Shown in pieces: positions 43,066-50,247 of a stretch of 54,442 nt of DNA. Made by a program: the position numbers and the translations under genes. Where the stretch lies: positions 1-54,442 of IMG/VR virus record IMGVR_UViG_3300021197_000088; one strand, 5' to 3'. Below the pieces are notes generated by a model, which saw only the letters and a program-made list of their open reading frames with translations, ran no database searches and was not told the DNA's origin. The stretch's first letter is position 1. Each line of letters starts with the position of its first letter. This DNA comes from a virus.

Positions 43066-44625
43066 TTAATATCCAAATGTTGTGTCTGCTACTTGCATAC
43101 CCCCACTTGGTCTACCCATTGGGTCGTAATCAAATATACTAAATCTTGGTCTGCTCATTATACCATATCTTAACGCATCATACAAGTGGTCTTCACTCTT
43201 TGTATCCACGTCTTCGGGATTTTTTTTGTCCAGTGGTATGGCGGGAAGTTGGGATATGACATTTGTGCAAGTATCAAAGAAAACAAGTCTAGGCTCCTCT
43301 GTAAATTCATCTATCTGTAGTCTTCGGTGTATTTCGTTTTTACCCGCTATACGACTACCTCTACTTCTATCTGATGGTCTCCAACGACAACCTTTGCTAA
43401 TCATTTGTTCTGCCAAAGAAGGACCAGTATCGCCACGTTTATGCCACAAAGAACTATCCAGAACACCGTACTTAATATTACCATCGCCAGCCTCTAAGTC
43501 CAATATCATATCTGCCAAATCTGTGGCAAGGACTTTGCTAACGTACAGTTCTCTATATACCACAAGCTGTTCATCAGGTGCAACAGCAATCCAAACAACA
43601 CCAGACTTACTACCGTAACCATAATCACAAGCCCTAAACTTAACCCAGTTACTAGGAATACGGAAAGGCTCAACAACATGAACATCACGATTAAATTCTG
43701 TAAAAGCCGCACCTTCTTTAATATCCCAGTCTCCGTCAAGGAGTTGTCTTCTTTGTTGCTCTGGCATTGAGAGTAGCATGGCTTCGTAATCACCCGACTC
43801 TGCAAGATACGGATTGTCGGAAAGTCTTGCGGGTATAAAACGTCTTTTGAATAAAGGTCTTCCAGCTTTTGCATGACCTGATGGGTATCTGAGTACTTCT
43901 CCTGTTTCGCTATCTGTTGCATCGTAGGCTCTATTATAAGGGGCTGGGTCAATAAATATTTTTTTAACCCACTGATGACCTCTACCGCCGGGGTTGGTCG
44001 TAGCCCTCATAAATATTGGCAAGTCTGGTGCAGTGGACCGTAGACGTGACCGCATGTAATTCCATGCGTAAGGTGTGGCCCATTGTGTCAACTCGTCAAA
44101 ACCTATCCAGCTAAATGCTAGACCCTGATAGCGCAAGACATCATCATCTCTGTCGAGATAAGACATCCACAACCTTGCGCCAGATGGTGCAGTCCACTGC
44201 ATCTTTCTTTCTGACCACTTAATACCGGGCCAGATTTTCGGGTACAACTCCTGCGACTTAAATATAAGTTCGCGCAACTCCTCTGTGGTGTGTCGCAGCA
44301 GAAGCCCACTAAACTGTGGATGCCCCATGTATCGTAGTGGGTCTGCAAGCATGGCATAACTTTTGCCACCACCTGCTGAACCACCATACAAAACTTCTCT
44401 TTCACTTGCAGCCAAGAACTCCGTCTGTGGTCCTACGTTTGGCTTGAACAACACATTAGCGTGTTCTTCTATGCTTTGTGTTTCATATGAAACTTCTTTA
44501 ATCTTAGCTGCTGGCTTTGGAACCTGTTCTTTGGTTACTGATTTCTTCCGCTTTGGCGATTGCCGTTTTCGCATATTCTGCCCACTTGCGGAGGCTTGCA
44601 GCTTGATTCTTACGTCTTCGCTCAT
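43066..44625 (-). CDS. terL: Terminase large subunit
   Basis: The 519-residue product has the ATPase Walker A GGSAGGGKS (residues 81-89), Walker B FSWIGFDELTQ (D/E near 174-175), and coupling motif ATTNPGG. The C-terminal nuclease carries the acidic residues in FRACDYGYGSKSG, YGVLDSSLW and DHLYDALRYG. It cuts and pumps DNA into the prohead through the portal. The first 45 residues are very basic and lie in the 122-nt overlap with the upstream gene. Confidence 0.92.
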   Translation of the reverse strand: MSEDVRIKLQASASGQNMRKRQSPKRKKSVTKEQVPKPAAKIKEVSYETQSIEEHANVLFKPNVGPQTEFLAASEREVLYGGSAGGGKSYAMLADPLRYMGHPQFSGLLLRHTTEELRELIFKSQELYPKIWPGIKWSERKMQWTAPSGARLWMSYLDRDDDVLRYQGLAFSWIGFDELTQWATPYAWNYMRSRLRSTAPDLPIFMRATTNPGGRGHQWVKKIFIDPAPYNRAYDATDSETGEVLRYPSGHAKAGRPLFKRRFIPARLSDNPYLAESGDYEAMLLSMPEQQRRQLLDGDWDIKEGAAFTEFNRDVHVVEPFRIPSNWVKFRACDYGYGSKSGVVWIAVAPDEQLVVYRELYVSKVLATDLADMILDLEAGDGNIKYGVLDSSLWHKRGDTGPSLAEQMISKGCRWRPSDRSRGSRIAGKNEIHRRLQIDEFTEEPRLVFFDTCTNVISQLPAIPLDKKNPEDVDTKSEDHLYDALRYGIMSRPRFSIFDYDPMGRPSGGMQVADTTFGY

Positions 44626-44905
44626 ACTGTAATCTTTTCCTCAATCCTACATGCGAGATATATCTGCCAGTCTGTGTACTCAACCAGTTAGCTACTTCAC
44701 GATAGCTGTATTGATTTACGTGTGACCTAGCTTTCTCTAGCAAGTCCAATTCTATTTGGATAGGTTGAAGAATGTCAGGGTCTTCATCATCCTGTTTATA
44801 TCCGAATGGTACAGTACGTGCAATACGTGGGATAGGTATCCACTCGTTTTCTTCTTTGATGTCTGTTGGCTGTGGTAGCTTCCACTTGCCTATGCTGCGT
44901 GTCAT
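44504..44905 (-). CDS. HTH DNA-binding protein upstream of terL (133 aa)
   Basis: The region SYREVANWLSTQTGRYISHVGLRKRLQYERRR (about residues 67-98) looks like a helix-turn-helix of the recombinase/homeodomain-like type. The C-terminus is basic. Proteins of this type are commonly encoded directly before terL in podoviruses and may act as packaging or small-terminase partners. It overlaps terL by 122 nt in another frame, an unusually long overlap. Confidence 0.65.
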   Translation of the reverse strand: MTRSIGKWKLPQPTDIKEENEWIPIPRIARTVPFGYKQDDEDPDILQPIQIELDLLEKARSHVNQYSYREVANWLSTQTGRYISHVGLRKRLQYERRRKNQAASLRKWAEYAKTAIAKAEEISNQRTGSKASS

Positions 44906-45171
44906 CTAGGTTTATTTTTTTTCTTAGCACGATTTTGTAATGCTTTAAGTGGGGCTTTTGGTCTTAAAACTGCATCAACACTTTTATTATACTTTTTAGC
45001 TATTCTCCTAGCTTCTGCTTCTCTTGCAGCATCCGTCATTGCTTTACCTTTCAATGCACGTACTTCTGATTGAAAAGTTGGTTTTTCTTTTGGTGTTGGT
45101 GTTGGTTTTTTAATTTTAGGTGCTTTTTTTGCCGCTTTTGTGACTCCCCGTAATATTTTAGTTATAGCCAT
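44902..45171 (-). CDS. Small very basic protein (89 aa)
   Basis: The product is about one third Lys and Arg (TKAAKKAPKIKKPTPTPKEK at the start, RAKKKNKPR at the end) and probably binds nucleic acid. It overlaps the preceding and following genes by 4 and 1 nt. Function unknown. Confidence 0.6.
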   Translation of the reverse strand: MAITKILRGVTKAAKKAPKIKKPTPTPKEKPTFQSEVRALKGKAMTDAAREAEARRIAKKYNKSVDAVLRPKAPLKALQNRAKKKNKPR

Positions 45172-45548
45172 TAGTCATCATCCTCTTCTATAATAGCTTT
45201 AGGTGGCATAAGCATGACACCCCCTGATGCTTCTACCTGCATCTTCTCTGTCTTAACCAAGCCTACACGGTCAAGCAGTTCTTTAGCTGCAGACATCTTA
45301 TCACGAATACCCAACTCAGTCGGGTCATACAAAGCACCTGTCATCGCCATCGCAGCCTTCGGCGCATTACGAGCCATGTACATTTGTGTTGCCTCAAGGA
45401 TTTCTTCTTTAAGACCTTTAACAATTTCCGAAGTGCCAGAAGTGTCAGCATATCCCGCCATCTTTTTTGCCATTACCATATCGCCACCTGCCTCTTCAAA
45501 CAGGACGTTTAAGAACGCTTGTTGTTTTTCTGTAAGTTCTCTAGCCAT
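45171..45548 (-). CDS. terS: Probable terminase small subunit (125 aa)
   Basis: The N-terminus (LTEKQQAFLNVLFEEAGGDMVMAKKMAGYAD) is the HTH pattern of Terminase_2-type small subunits ('LTEKQxxFL...GGNxxxAxxxAGY'). A central helical part (IVKGLKEEILEATQMYMARNAP) would be the oligomerisation region. It should recognise the phage DNA for packaging. The C-terminus is acidic (IIEEDDD). Confidence 0.72.
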   Translation of the reverse strand: MARELTEKQQAFLNVLFEEAGGDMVMAKKMAGYADTSGTSEIVKGLKEEILEATQMYMARNAPKAAMAMTGALYDPTELGIRDKMSAAKELLDRVGLVKTEKMQVEASGGVMLMPPKAIIEEDDD

Positions 45549-45700
45549 TAATCCAATGCTTTCTTAATAAAATCTACTACCCTATAAGGGTCTAAAAATT
45601 TAGTAGGTTTTTTCTTTTTGCCGACATAAGTTTGTGCGCCAGTACCTGCTCTTGTTGGCTTTTTTTCATTGATAAAAATTTTTTCATACTTGTCCGACAT
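45548..45700 (-). CDS. Small basic protein (50 aa)
   Basis: The frame encodes MSDKYEKIFINEKKPTRAGT with a basic middle (GKKKKPTKFLDPYRV) and ends IKKALD. It fits between endolysin and small terminase genes with one-base overlaps on both sides. Function unknown. Confidence 0.6.
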   Translation of the reverse strand: MSDKYEKIFINEKKPTRAGTGAQTYVGKKKKPTKFLDPYRVVDFIKKALD

Positions 45701-46185
45701 TAAAATTCTCCGTTGTGCATAGCATTAGCCAACTTAGTAGCCCTGCCTTTTACTTGTGTTGCCCATCTGCTGTCGAGCATTTCTTTTGCTGCGGTAGGAT
45801 AGTCTTCCGCTTCTATAGCTGCCCACATCTTTTTAAACTTACACAATCTAGGCACGCCCATATTAAATGCCATATCTATACATATAAGCTGACGTACAGA
45901 GTCCAACCTGTCTACGCAAGGATGCGCACGTAACAGTTCTTCCTCGACAATCTGTACGTCATTCTCTGCTAGATAGACCGCATCAGCTTCGGTGATTCCG
46001 TATTCATACACGTGATTAATAGACGGAATATCTAAATCGTCTAGCTCTTCTTTAGTTATACCACGGTCTTCTAGGTTTCGTCCAATACCAATAGTATCAA
46101 TTCCCAATGTATCTTTATACACCTGAAGGCGCAGACCCTCATGCTTTATCAATTCTTTTACTAGGTCGTGTCGGTCGTACTTCAT
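45700..46185 (-). CDS. Endolysin, T4 lysozyme-like (GH24)
   Basis: The 161-residue product has the catalytic triad E16-x8-D25-x5-T31 (HEGLRLQVYKDTLGIDTIGIG), the same spacing as E11, D20, T26 of T4 lysozyme, and ends with a helical C-domain (NMGVPRLCKFKKMW...). It hydrolyses peptidoglycan at lysis. No signal peptide is seen, so a holin is needed; holin candidates are encoded immediately upstream. The start follows AAGGAAA. Confidence 0.9.
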   Translation of the reverse strand: MKYDRHDLVKELIKHEGLRLQVYKDTLGIDTIGIGRNLEDRGITKEELDDLDIPSINHVYEYGITEADAVYLAENDVQIVEEELLRAHPCVDRLDSVRQLICIDMAFNMGVPRLCKFKKMWAAIEAEDYPTAAKEMLDSRWATQVKGRATKLANAMHNGEF

Positions 46186-46384
46186 TTTCCTTACCCTCGT
46201 GATTCATCCATACCGCAAATGCACCTGTCATGGCCCCCGTGACTACACTCACTAGTGCCGCTTGCTGACTTGTTGGGTCTTGCAGTGTCATGAACCACTC
46301 CACTACTCTCCACGCTGATACCGACATCATTAGCATCATTAGTCGCGGAATCAGTTTCCACTCTAATATTTTCTGCGCTGCCAT
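46139..46384 (-). CDS. Holin-like membrane protein (81 aa)
   Basis: Two hydrophobic segments (about residues 11-34, LIPRLMMLMMSVSAWRVVEWF, and 42-62, LVSVVTGAMTGAFAVWM) are followed by a charged tail (KENEVRPTRPSKRIDKA). It overlaps the endolysin gene by 47 nt, typical of lysis cassettes. Either this or the next gene could be the main holin. Confidence 0.62.
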   Translation of the reverse strand: MAAQKILEWKLIPRLMMLMMSVSAWRVVEWFMTLQDPTSQQAALVSVVTGAMTGAFAVWMNHEGKENEVRPTRPSKRIDKA

Positions 46385-46767
46385 TATTTTTTACCAAAGA
46401 ATTTTGTCGCACTACGAACTCCAAAAGAAGCGGCAACGATGACTCCAAGTGAGTACTGATACCACTCAGGCATTTTGTTGAGTTGTTCAAATCCATTTCT
46501 TACCACATCTTCCATACCCGGAATGAAAGCTAATATTAATGGTATACTAAATAAAATTACTAGCCACTCGTCTTTCCAACTTGAAGACGAAGCACGAGCC
46601 ATTTCAATGTCCCAATCAATTTCTCCAGTGGCTTTCTTCTCCATGATAGCTGCTTCAGCCACAGCTTTTGCGACTTTAGTTTTAGCATTTGCTTTTGTTT
46701 GTTCAACTTTGCCATCCATCCAACTCCCTGCTATATTAGCAATCGGACCTATCAATGCTGTCCACAT
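46384..46767 (-). CDS. 3-TM holin (GTA_holin-like, 127 aa)
   Basis: The product begins MWTALIGPIANIAGSWMDGKV and has hydrophobic segments near residues 3-15, 68-86 (WLVILFSIPLILAFIPGM) and 98-115 (YQYSLGVIVAASFGVRSA), with KDEWLV and PEWYQ conserved in the GTA_holin_3TM family. It would form the inner-membrane hole for lysis. It shares one base with both neighbours. Confidence 0.68.
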   Translation of the reverse strand: MWTALIGPIANIAGSWMDGKVEQTKANAKTKVAKAVAEAAIMEKKATGEIDWDIEMARASSSSWKDEWLVILFSIPLILAFIPGMEDVVRNGFEQLNKMPEWYQYSLGVIVAASFGVRSATKFFGKK

Positions 46768-47018
46768 TAACCTACTCCTCGTCTGAACTGCGCGGTTTTC
46801 TTTTGTATCTTTTTAGGCTGCTTGACGAACTGCTTACCAGCACGAGTTCCTTTTCTTTTAGCAGCGGTGGTGGCTGCGTACTCTTGCGAAGAAAGCGACT
46901 TGATAGCCGCCTCTGGTAAGTAACGTTCACCCGTTTTGGCTGATGGTTTACCACTCTTGGTTCTCCATTTCTGTCCCGTCCAGTTCTTTAAACTCTGTTG
47001 TGACTTTTTAAGTGCCAT
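46767..47018 (-). CDS. DUF5872-like small basic protein, leaderless promoter
   Basis: The 83-residue product (MALKKSQQSLKNWTGQKWRT...) contains KSGKPSAKTGERYLPEAAIKSLSSQEYAATTAAKRKGTRAGKQFVKQPKK, a block strongly reminiscent of DUF5872 proteins shared by marine phages and large eukaryotic viruses. It is very basic and likely binds DNA. The promoter at 47025-47053 would start transcription at or next to its ATG, and there is no Shine-Dalgarno, so the message may be leaderless. Confidence 0.68.
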   Translation of the reverse strand: MALKKSQQSLKNWTGQKWRTKSGKPSAKTGERYLPEAAIKSLSSQEYAATTAAKRKGTRAGKQFVKQPKKIQKKTAQFRRGVG

Positions 47019-47024
47019 GTTTAA

Positions 47025-47053
47025 GTTATACCACTATCTTATACGTTTGTCAA
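47025..47053 (-). promoter_or_regulatory. Sigma70-like promoter placed for a leaderless transcript
   Basis: On the minus strand TTGACA (47053-47048) and TATAAC (47030-47025) are 17 bp apart. Only six bases (TTAAAC) separate the -10 box from the ATG at 47018, so transcription should start at the A of the ATG or within a base or two. The -35 lies in the end of the upstream gene. Confidence 0.75.
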
Positions 47054-47512
47054 GAGAAAAATAAATAAACCTATTGCTATAGCACCTATTACACCCACGC
47101 CCATAGCCAGTTTAATATTTTCTATTATTTCTTTTTGCCGCCGCATTACTTCTCTTCTAGCTTTTGCTGCAGCCTCTTTTGCTTCTTTTATACGTCTAGC
47201 CCGTAAGTCTACTATACTCTGCCATGTGCCGGGGCCAAAGCGCATATCAACAAGGGTACGCATTTCTTGTAGTTTTTCTTTTGCTATACGTGCGTCTATT
47301 ACTTCTTGGGCTACTGACTCTATACCAAACTGGTCTCCAATGCCTACACCAGATTTCTTAGCCCTTTGTTGCTGTACTTGTTTTTCGCCCTCAAGAAGAT
47401 TGTCTACGTATTTAGCAATCTCGCCTATATCGTTGGCGGTATTAATGGTAGATTTAATACCATCTACGGCACTCTTTACCAGTGCAATACCCGCAAGGGT
47501 TTCTGCAATCAT
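47039..47512 (-). CDS. Helical protein with C-terminal membrane anchor (157 aa)
   Basis: The N-terminus (ETLAGIALVKSAVDGIKSTI) is amphipathic. A long charged coiled coil (residues about 70-130) follows, with the conserved-looking segment VDMRFGPGTWQSIVDLRARR. A C-terminal span (about 134-155, MGVGVIGAIAIGLFIFLL) anchors it to a membrane. This resembles proteins near lysis genes of marine phages; function unknown. Confidence 0.62.
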   Translation of the reverse strand: MIAETLAGIALVKSAVDGIKSTINTANDIGEIAKYVDNLLEGEKQVQQQRAKKSGVGIGDQFGIESVAQEVIDARIAKEKLQEMRTLVDMRFGPGTWQSIVDLRARRIKEAKEAAAKARREVMRRQKEIIENIKLAMGVGVIGAIAIGLFIFLLTNV

Positions 47513-47536
47513 CTCTGTTCCTCATTGGTTGGTTAA

Positions 47537-47752
47537 TTAGTCGCACTTATCTTTTCCTGCACAGTCTTTGGGATAACAATGCACTTGCATAGAGTAGTAG
47601 TCATTTTGGTAACTAGCTGCCCATTTATTATCTTGTAACATATATTCACATTGTTTTTCAGTCATAGGTTCTTGTAATGCGAGTTGTCCTATATAATGGT
47701 CTGTAACACCATCACTACCCCACATACTTATGACCATTATCCACTCTTTCAT
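47537..47752 (-). CDS. Small exported two-cysteine protein B (71 aa)
   Basis: The product (MKEWIMVISMWGSDGVTDHY...) has a short hydrophobic N-terminus, then KQCEYMLQDNKWAASY and SMQVHCYPKDCAGKDKC, with extra C-terminal cysteines. It belongs to the same style as the small proteins at 42876, 48835 and 51839. It overlaps the next upstream gene by one base. Confidence 0.58.
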   Translation of the reverse strand: MKEWIMVISMWGSDGVTDHYIGQLALQEPMTEKQCEYMLQDNKWAASYQNDYYSMQVHCYPKDCAGKDKCD

Positions 47753-48831
47753 TACGCTGCCAGTGCGGGATTACTGGCATCTACCTGCATCCATTTAGAC
47801 CACTCTGCATAATAGTGTCTCATGCCTACTTCATCGTGGATTGTACTATTCTCATGTCTACCATGCAAGATGTTACGAGGTTCTGTACCTTCTCGCATTG
47901 TAGTACCCTGACCTGCTACACCTAGTAAGTCTTCGTGCAGGTTTCTACCAAACGGCCCCCATATAGAGTTGTGATGCTTTATACGAGTAGCTCTTTCTTC
48001 GGGGGTGTCTTTCTTTAAACCATATCCACGGAACTCAATCAATACTTTGTTTGGTCCTAGTGGTGTTACGCTGTCGCTACGATAAGCACTCCCACGTAAG
48101 TTGAAATTAAATCCGGGGAATAAGTCAACCATATACCATTGGTTGGGCGGCAGATTGGGAAAAGATAACTCCCCCCTATCTTCAAATCCCTGATACTCTT
48201 CATAGTTAACAGTAAAGCTGCTGACGTTAACATGACCATTATCAAAAGGAATATTTTTTCTAGCGAAATACTCATCATTAAATCCTGACACACGATTAAA
48301 GTAATGCATGAAGTCGTGATAGAACTCGCTATTAGTGTCGTGCCACAACTTGTAGTTAGTATCTACAATAGCTTTATGGTAGTGAAACACTTCCATTTCT
48401 TCAGCATCTATTGCATCCGCTATGCAATCAAATGCACCCGCAGTCCACTGGTCTACGGTTAAGCTATTGCTTTGGTCTAATGTAGTCCACACCATACCGC
48501 CATGCTTTATTTCGCAGAGTAGTTCTGTCCATAAACCGGAATGATATGTTAGAGATAAATCATTACCAGCAGGACGGTTTACTTTATCCGTAAGGAAAGT
48601 TTTAACTTTATTATTTTCAAAACGTATAGCAGCGACATTGCATCCTGCTATCTGTGTAGTTCTGAAATCGCCTAAGTGTGGCAACTCACTTGAGTGACAC
48701 ATAGGAACCCATACCTTAGAGAATATGTTTTCTAGTTCCTGTTCATATAAACTGTGGTCAGAATAAATAAGAGAGTTAATATACTCTACGCTAGGTTGTT
48801 TAGTCCAGCTTTGATGATTACGTGGTGCCAT
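47752..48831 (-). CDS. Ring-hydroxylating oxygenase alpha-like protein (MsmA-like) with degenerate Rieske site
   Basis: The 359-residue product follows the alpha-subunit plan of Rieske non-haem oxygenases, and HMO-2011 is remembered to carry a methanesulfonate monooxygenase alpha gene. The C-terminal domain keeps a mononuclear-iron motif: E169-F-Y-H172-x3-H176 and a possible third ligand D301 (NLHEDLLG). The N-terminal region aligns with the Rieske module (VKTFLTDKVNRPAG ... LSLTYHSGLW), but the CxH pair is K83 and N85, and of the CxxH pair only H97 remains. It therefore cannot bind a normal 2Fe-2S cluster. It may be a structural or regulatory relative, or work with another electron route. 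Confidence 0.72.
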   Translation of the reverse strand: MAPRNHQSWTKQPSVEYINSLIYSDHSLYEQELENIFSKVWVPMCHSSELPHLGDFRTTQIAGCNVAAIRFENNKVKTFLTDKVNRPAGNDLSLTYHSGLWTELLCEIKHGGMVWTTLDQSNSLTVDQWTAGAFDCIADAIDAEEMEVFHYHKAIVDTNYKLWHDTNSEFYHDFMHYFNRVSGFNDEYFARKNIPFDNGHVNVSSFTVNYEEYQGFEDRGELSFPNLPPNQWYMVDLFPGFNFNLRGSAYRSDSVTPLGPNKVLIEFRGYGLKKDTPEERATRIKHHNSIWGPFGRNLHEDLLGVAGQGTTMREGTEPRNILHGRHENSTIHDEVGMRHYYAEWSKWMQVDASNPALAA

Positions 48832-48834
48832 AGT

Positions 48835-49041
48835 TTACTCTACAATCTCCAATATCTCACCATCTTTTACTTTTACTTTTAATTCTTTACAGGACCATTT
48901 CTGGTCAAAGTTATTAGTTGGACCTATGTTACGTTTTATTTTACGGCGTACAGATAGACATTCAGATAAAGATTGATATGGTGTATACTCTACCTTTTCC
49001 CCACCCATTACTAGCAACAATACAAAGGTAAGTTCAACCAT
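48835..49041 (-). CDS. Small exported two-cysteine protein C (68 aa)
   Basis: The N-terminus MVELTFVLLLVMGGEKVEY is a likely signal or anchor. Then come YQSLSECLSVRRKIKRN and QKWSCKELKVK, with one Cys in a helix and one in a strand. It shares the layout of the products at 42876, 47537 and 51839. It overlaps the next gene upstream by 8 nt. Confidence 0.6.
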   Translation of the reverse strand: MVELTFVLLLVMGGEKVEYTPYQSLSECLSVRRKIKRNIGPTNNFDQKWSCKELKVKVKDGEILEIVE

Positions 49042-49432
49042 CTCCGTTTCTCAACTTCTCTATATTCTCTTCTAGGTTTGTAATGCGCTTCTCATAAAAC
49101 TCTAGCGTTAGCTTCTGCTGCTGGTCATATGGGGCTTTACCACTTTCTATGTCTGTTTGCAGTTTTTCTAGTTCACCTGCAAGATGCTCTATTAACATAT
49201 ACTGTTCTGAGTCTGCTGGCAAGCTACCCATATCTCCCCTAGGCCACTTGATACGAAATTCTGTATTCTGCGCTAAATCAGATTCCATCATGGTGATGTT
49301 AGTTTCTATCTGATTCAGTCTTTCTATAATACCAAAGTATGCCCATGTTGCAAGAGATGCTGCAGCAACCATACTTATAATGTTACGTAGGGGTAGTGCG
49401 ACTTCTGTGTTTTCGTTTAGCTTGGTAGGCAT
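49034..49432 (-). CDS. Membrane-anchored coiled-coil protein (132 aa)
   Basis: A hydrophobic segment lies at about residues 18-37 (NIISMVAAASLATWAYFGII), followed by coiled coil to the end (IERLNQIETNITMMESD... and RITNLEENIEKL). This resembles i-spanin or ejection-related proteins in marine phages; the exact role is unknown. It overlaps its neighbours by 8 and 1 nt. Confidence 0.6.
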   Translation of the reverse strand: MPTKLNENTEVALPLRNIISMVAAASLATWAYFGIIERLNQIETNITMMESDLAQNTEFRIKWPRGDMGSLPADSEQYMLIEHLAGELEKLQTDIESGKAPYDQQQKLTLEFYEKRITNLEENIEKLRNGDG

Positions 49433-49629
49433 TAGTTTTTATAGCCACCACCAGCAGACTTATACGCTTTAGCCATCATTTGTGCTTTTCTAGCACTCCA
49501 CTGTCCGGGTTTACCGCCTTTACTACCTGCTTTGATACGATTAAATATACGTTTTCTTAAAGCTGGCTTAGTATAGTTACCCGCTTCGTTTACTCTGCTT
49601 TTAGCTTTTTTCTTCTGAGGTGGGGGCAT
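49432..49629 (-). CDS. Small basic conserved protein (65 aa)
   Basis: The product contains KAKSRVNEAGNYTKPALRKR and KGGKPGQWSARKAQMMAKAY. I recall this block as strongly conserved in small proteins of marine phages and large eukaryotic viruses. It is likely a nucleic-acid-binding virion protein; the function is not established. Confidence 0.65.
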   Translation of the reverse strand: MPPPQKKKAKSRVNEAGNYTKPALRKRIFNRIKAGSKGGKPGQWSARKAQMMAKAYKSAGGGYKN

Positions 49630-49637
49630 GTTACATC

Positions 49638-49991
49638 CTATCTATTTGGGTCGTAGTATTCTTCAACGGATATTAATGCAGATATAGTACCTGCTGTTTC
49701 TGCTGAGAGGATAATCTTATCACTAGAATTTAAATGAATAAAATTACCATCTACTATGTTTACAAACGAATTTGCAGCTACAGATAAATCTTCAGCTATA
49801 AAATAATGCGTTGTTGCCTTTGAGTCGTAGTATTGTATCGTTATCTTTTTTGCTGCAGCATTATTATTAGTAAGACTTAGATGGCGCACTACAGCAGCAT
49901 GTACGTTTGGAACTGTGTACAGTGCTGTAGAGCCAGTGCCTGTAGTTAAACCTTTTGTGGTAAACTTAGAGCCATCTATAATTCTAGGCAT
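49638..49991 (-). CDS. Small beta-rich structural protein (117 aa)
   Basis: The product (MPRIIDGSKFTTKGLTTGTG...) has a Ser/Thr/Ala-rich strand pattern including VRHLSLTNNNAAAKKITIQYYDS, similar to small head or tail decoration proteins. It resembles the 29562-29891 product in composition. It shares three bases with the next small gene. Confidence 0.58.
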   Translation of the reverse strand: MPRIIDGSKFTTKGLTTGTGSTALYTVPNVHAAVVRHLSLTNNNAAAKKITIQYYDSKATTHYFIAEDLSVAANSFVNIVDGNFIHLNSSDKIILSAETAGTISALISVEEYYDPNR

Positions 49992-50110
49992 TAGTCATTC
50001 CAATCCAGAACTTGTCTATGCTTTTTCCAGAACCAGTCACCTACCTTGGTAAAAGGTCTACCCATATAAAGCAAAGCCCATCCCAAATATTTAATTGCAC
50101 ATTTTCTCAT
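49991..50110 (-). CDS. Very small protein (39 aa)
   Basis: The frame encodes MRKCAIKYLGWALLYMGRPF, then a Trp/Lys/His-rich tail (VGDWFWKKHRQVLDWND). It overlaps the genes on both sides by 1 and 4 nt. It has a short hydrophobic segment and may be membrane-associated. Similar tiny proteins are frequent in marine phages. Confidence 0.55.
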   Translation of the reverse strand: MRKCAIKYLGWALLYMGRPFTKVGDWFWKKHRQVLDWND

Positions 50111-50247
50111 TTCTTTTTCTTAGCCATGCCACCGCGCATCATTTTCTTTTTAGATGCCATCTTAGCCATGCCGCCTCCGCGCATTTTCTTAGCCATTACA
50201 GAACCACCGCCCCGCATCTTTTTAGCCATTTTAGTTTTGCCCTTCAT
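50107..50247 (-). CDS. MAKKMRGGG repeat protein (46 aa)
   Basis: The product is almost entirely repeats of Met-Ala-Lys-Lys-Met-Arg-Gly-Gly-Gly (MAKKMRGGGSV, MAKKMRGGG, MAKMASKKKMMRGG, MAKKKK). It has a strong Shine-Dalgarno (AGAAGGAGA) and overlaps its neighbours, so it is likely translated. It is extremely basic and carries the GG-M motif common to this phage's virion region. Function unknown; DNA condensation is one possibility. Confidence 0.6.
   Translation of the reverse strand: MKGKTKMAKKMRGGGSVMAKKMRGGGMAKMASKKKMMRGGMAKKKK

Noticed and set aside
45575-45592. Inverted repeat ACCCTATAAGGGT as a terminator
   Set aside because: It lies inside a coding sequence (45548-45700) and has only a 4-5 bp stem.
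46191-46496. Minus-strand frame of 101 codons inside the holin genes
   Set aside because: It overlaps two better-supported membrane protein genes and lacks a ribosome binding site.
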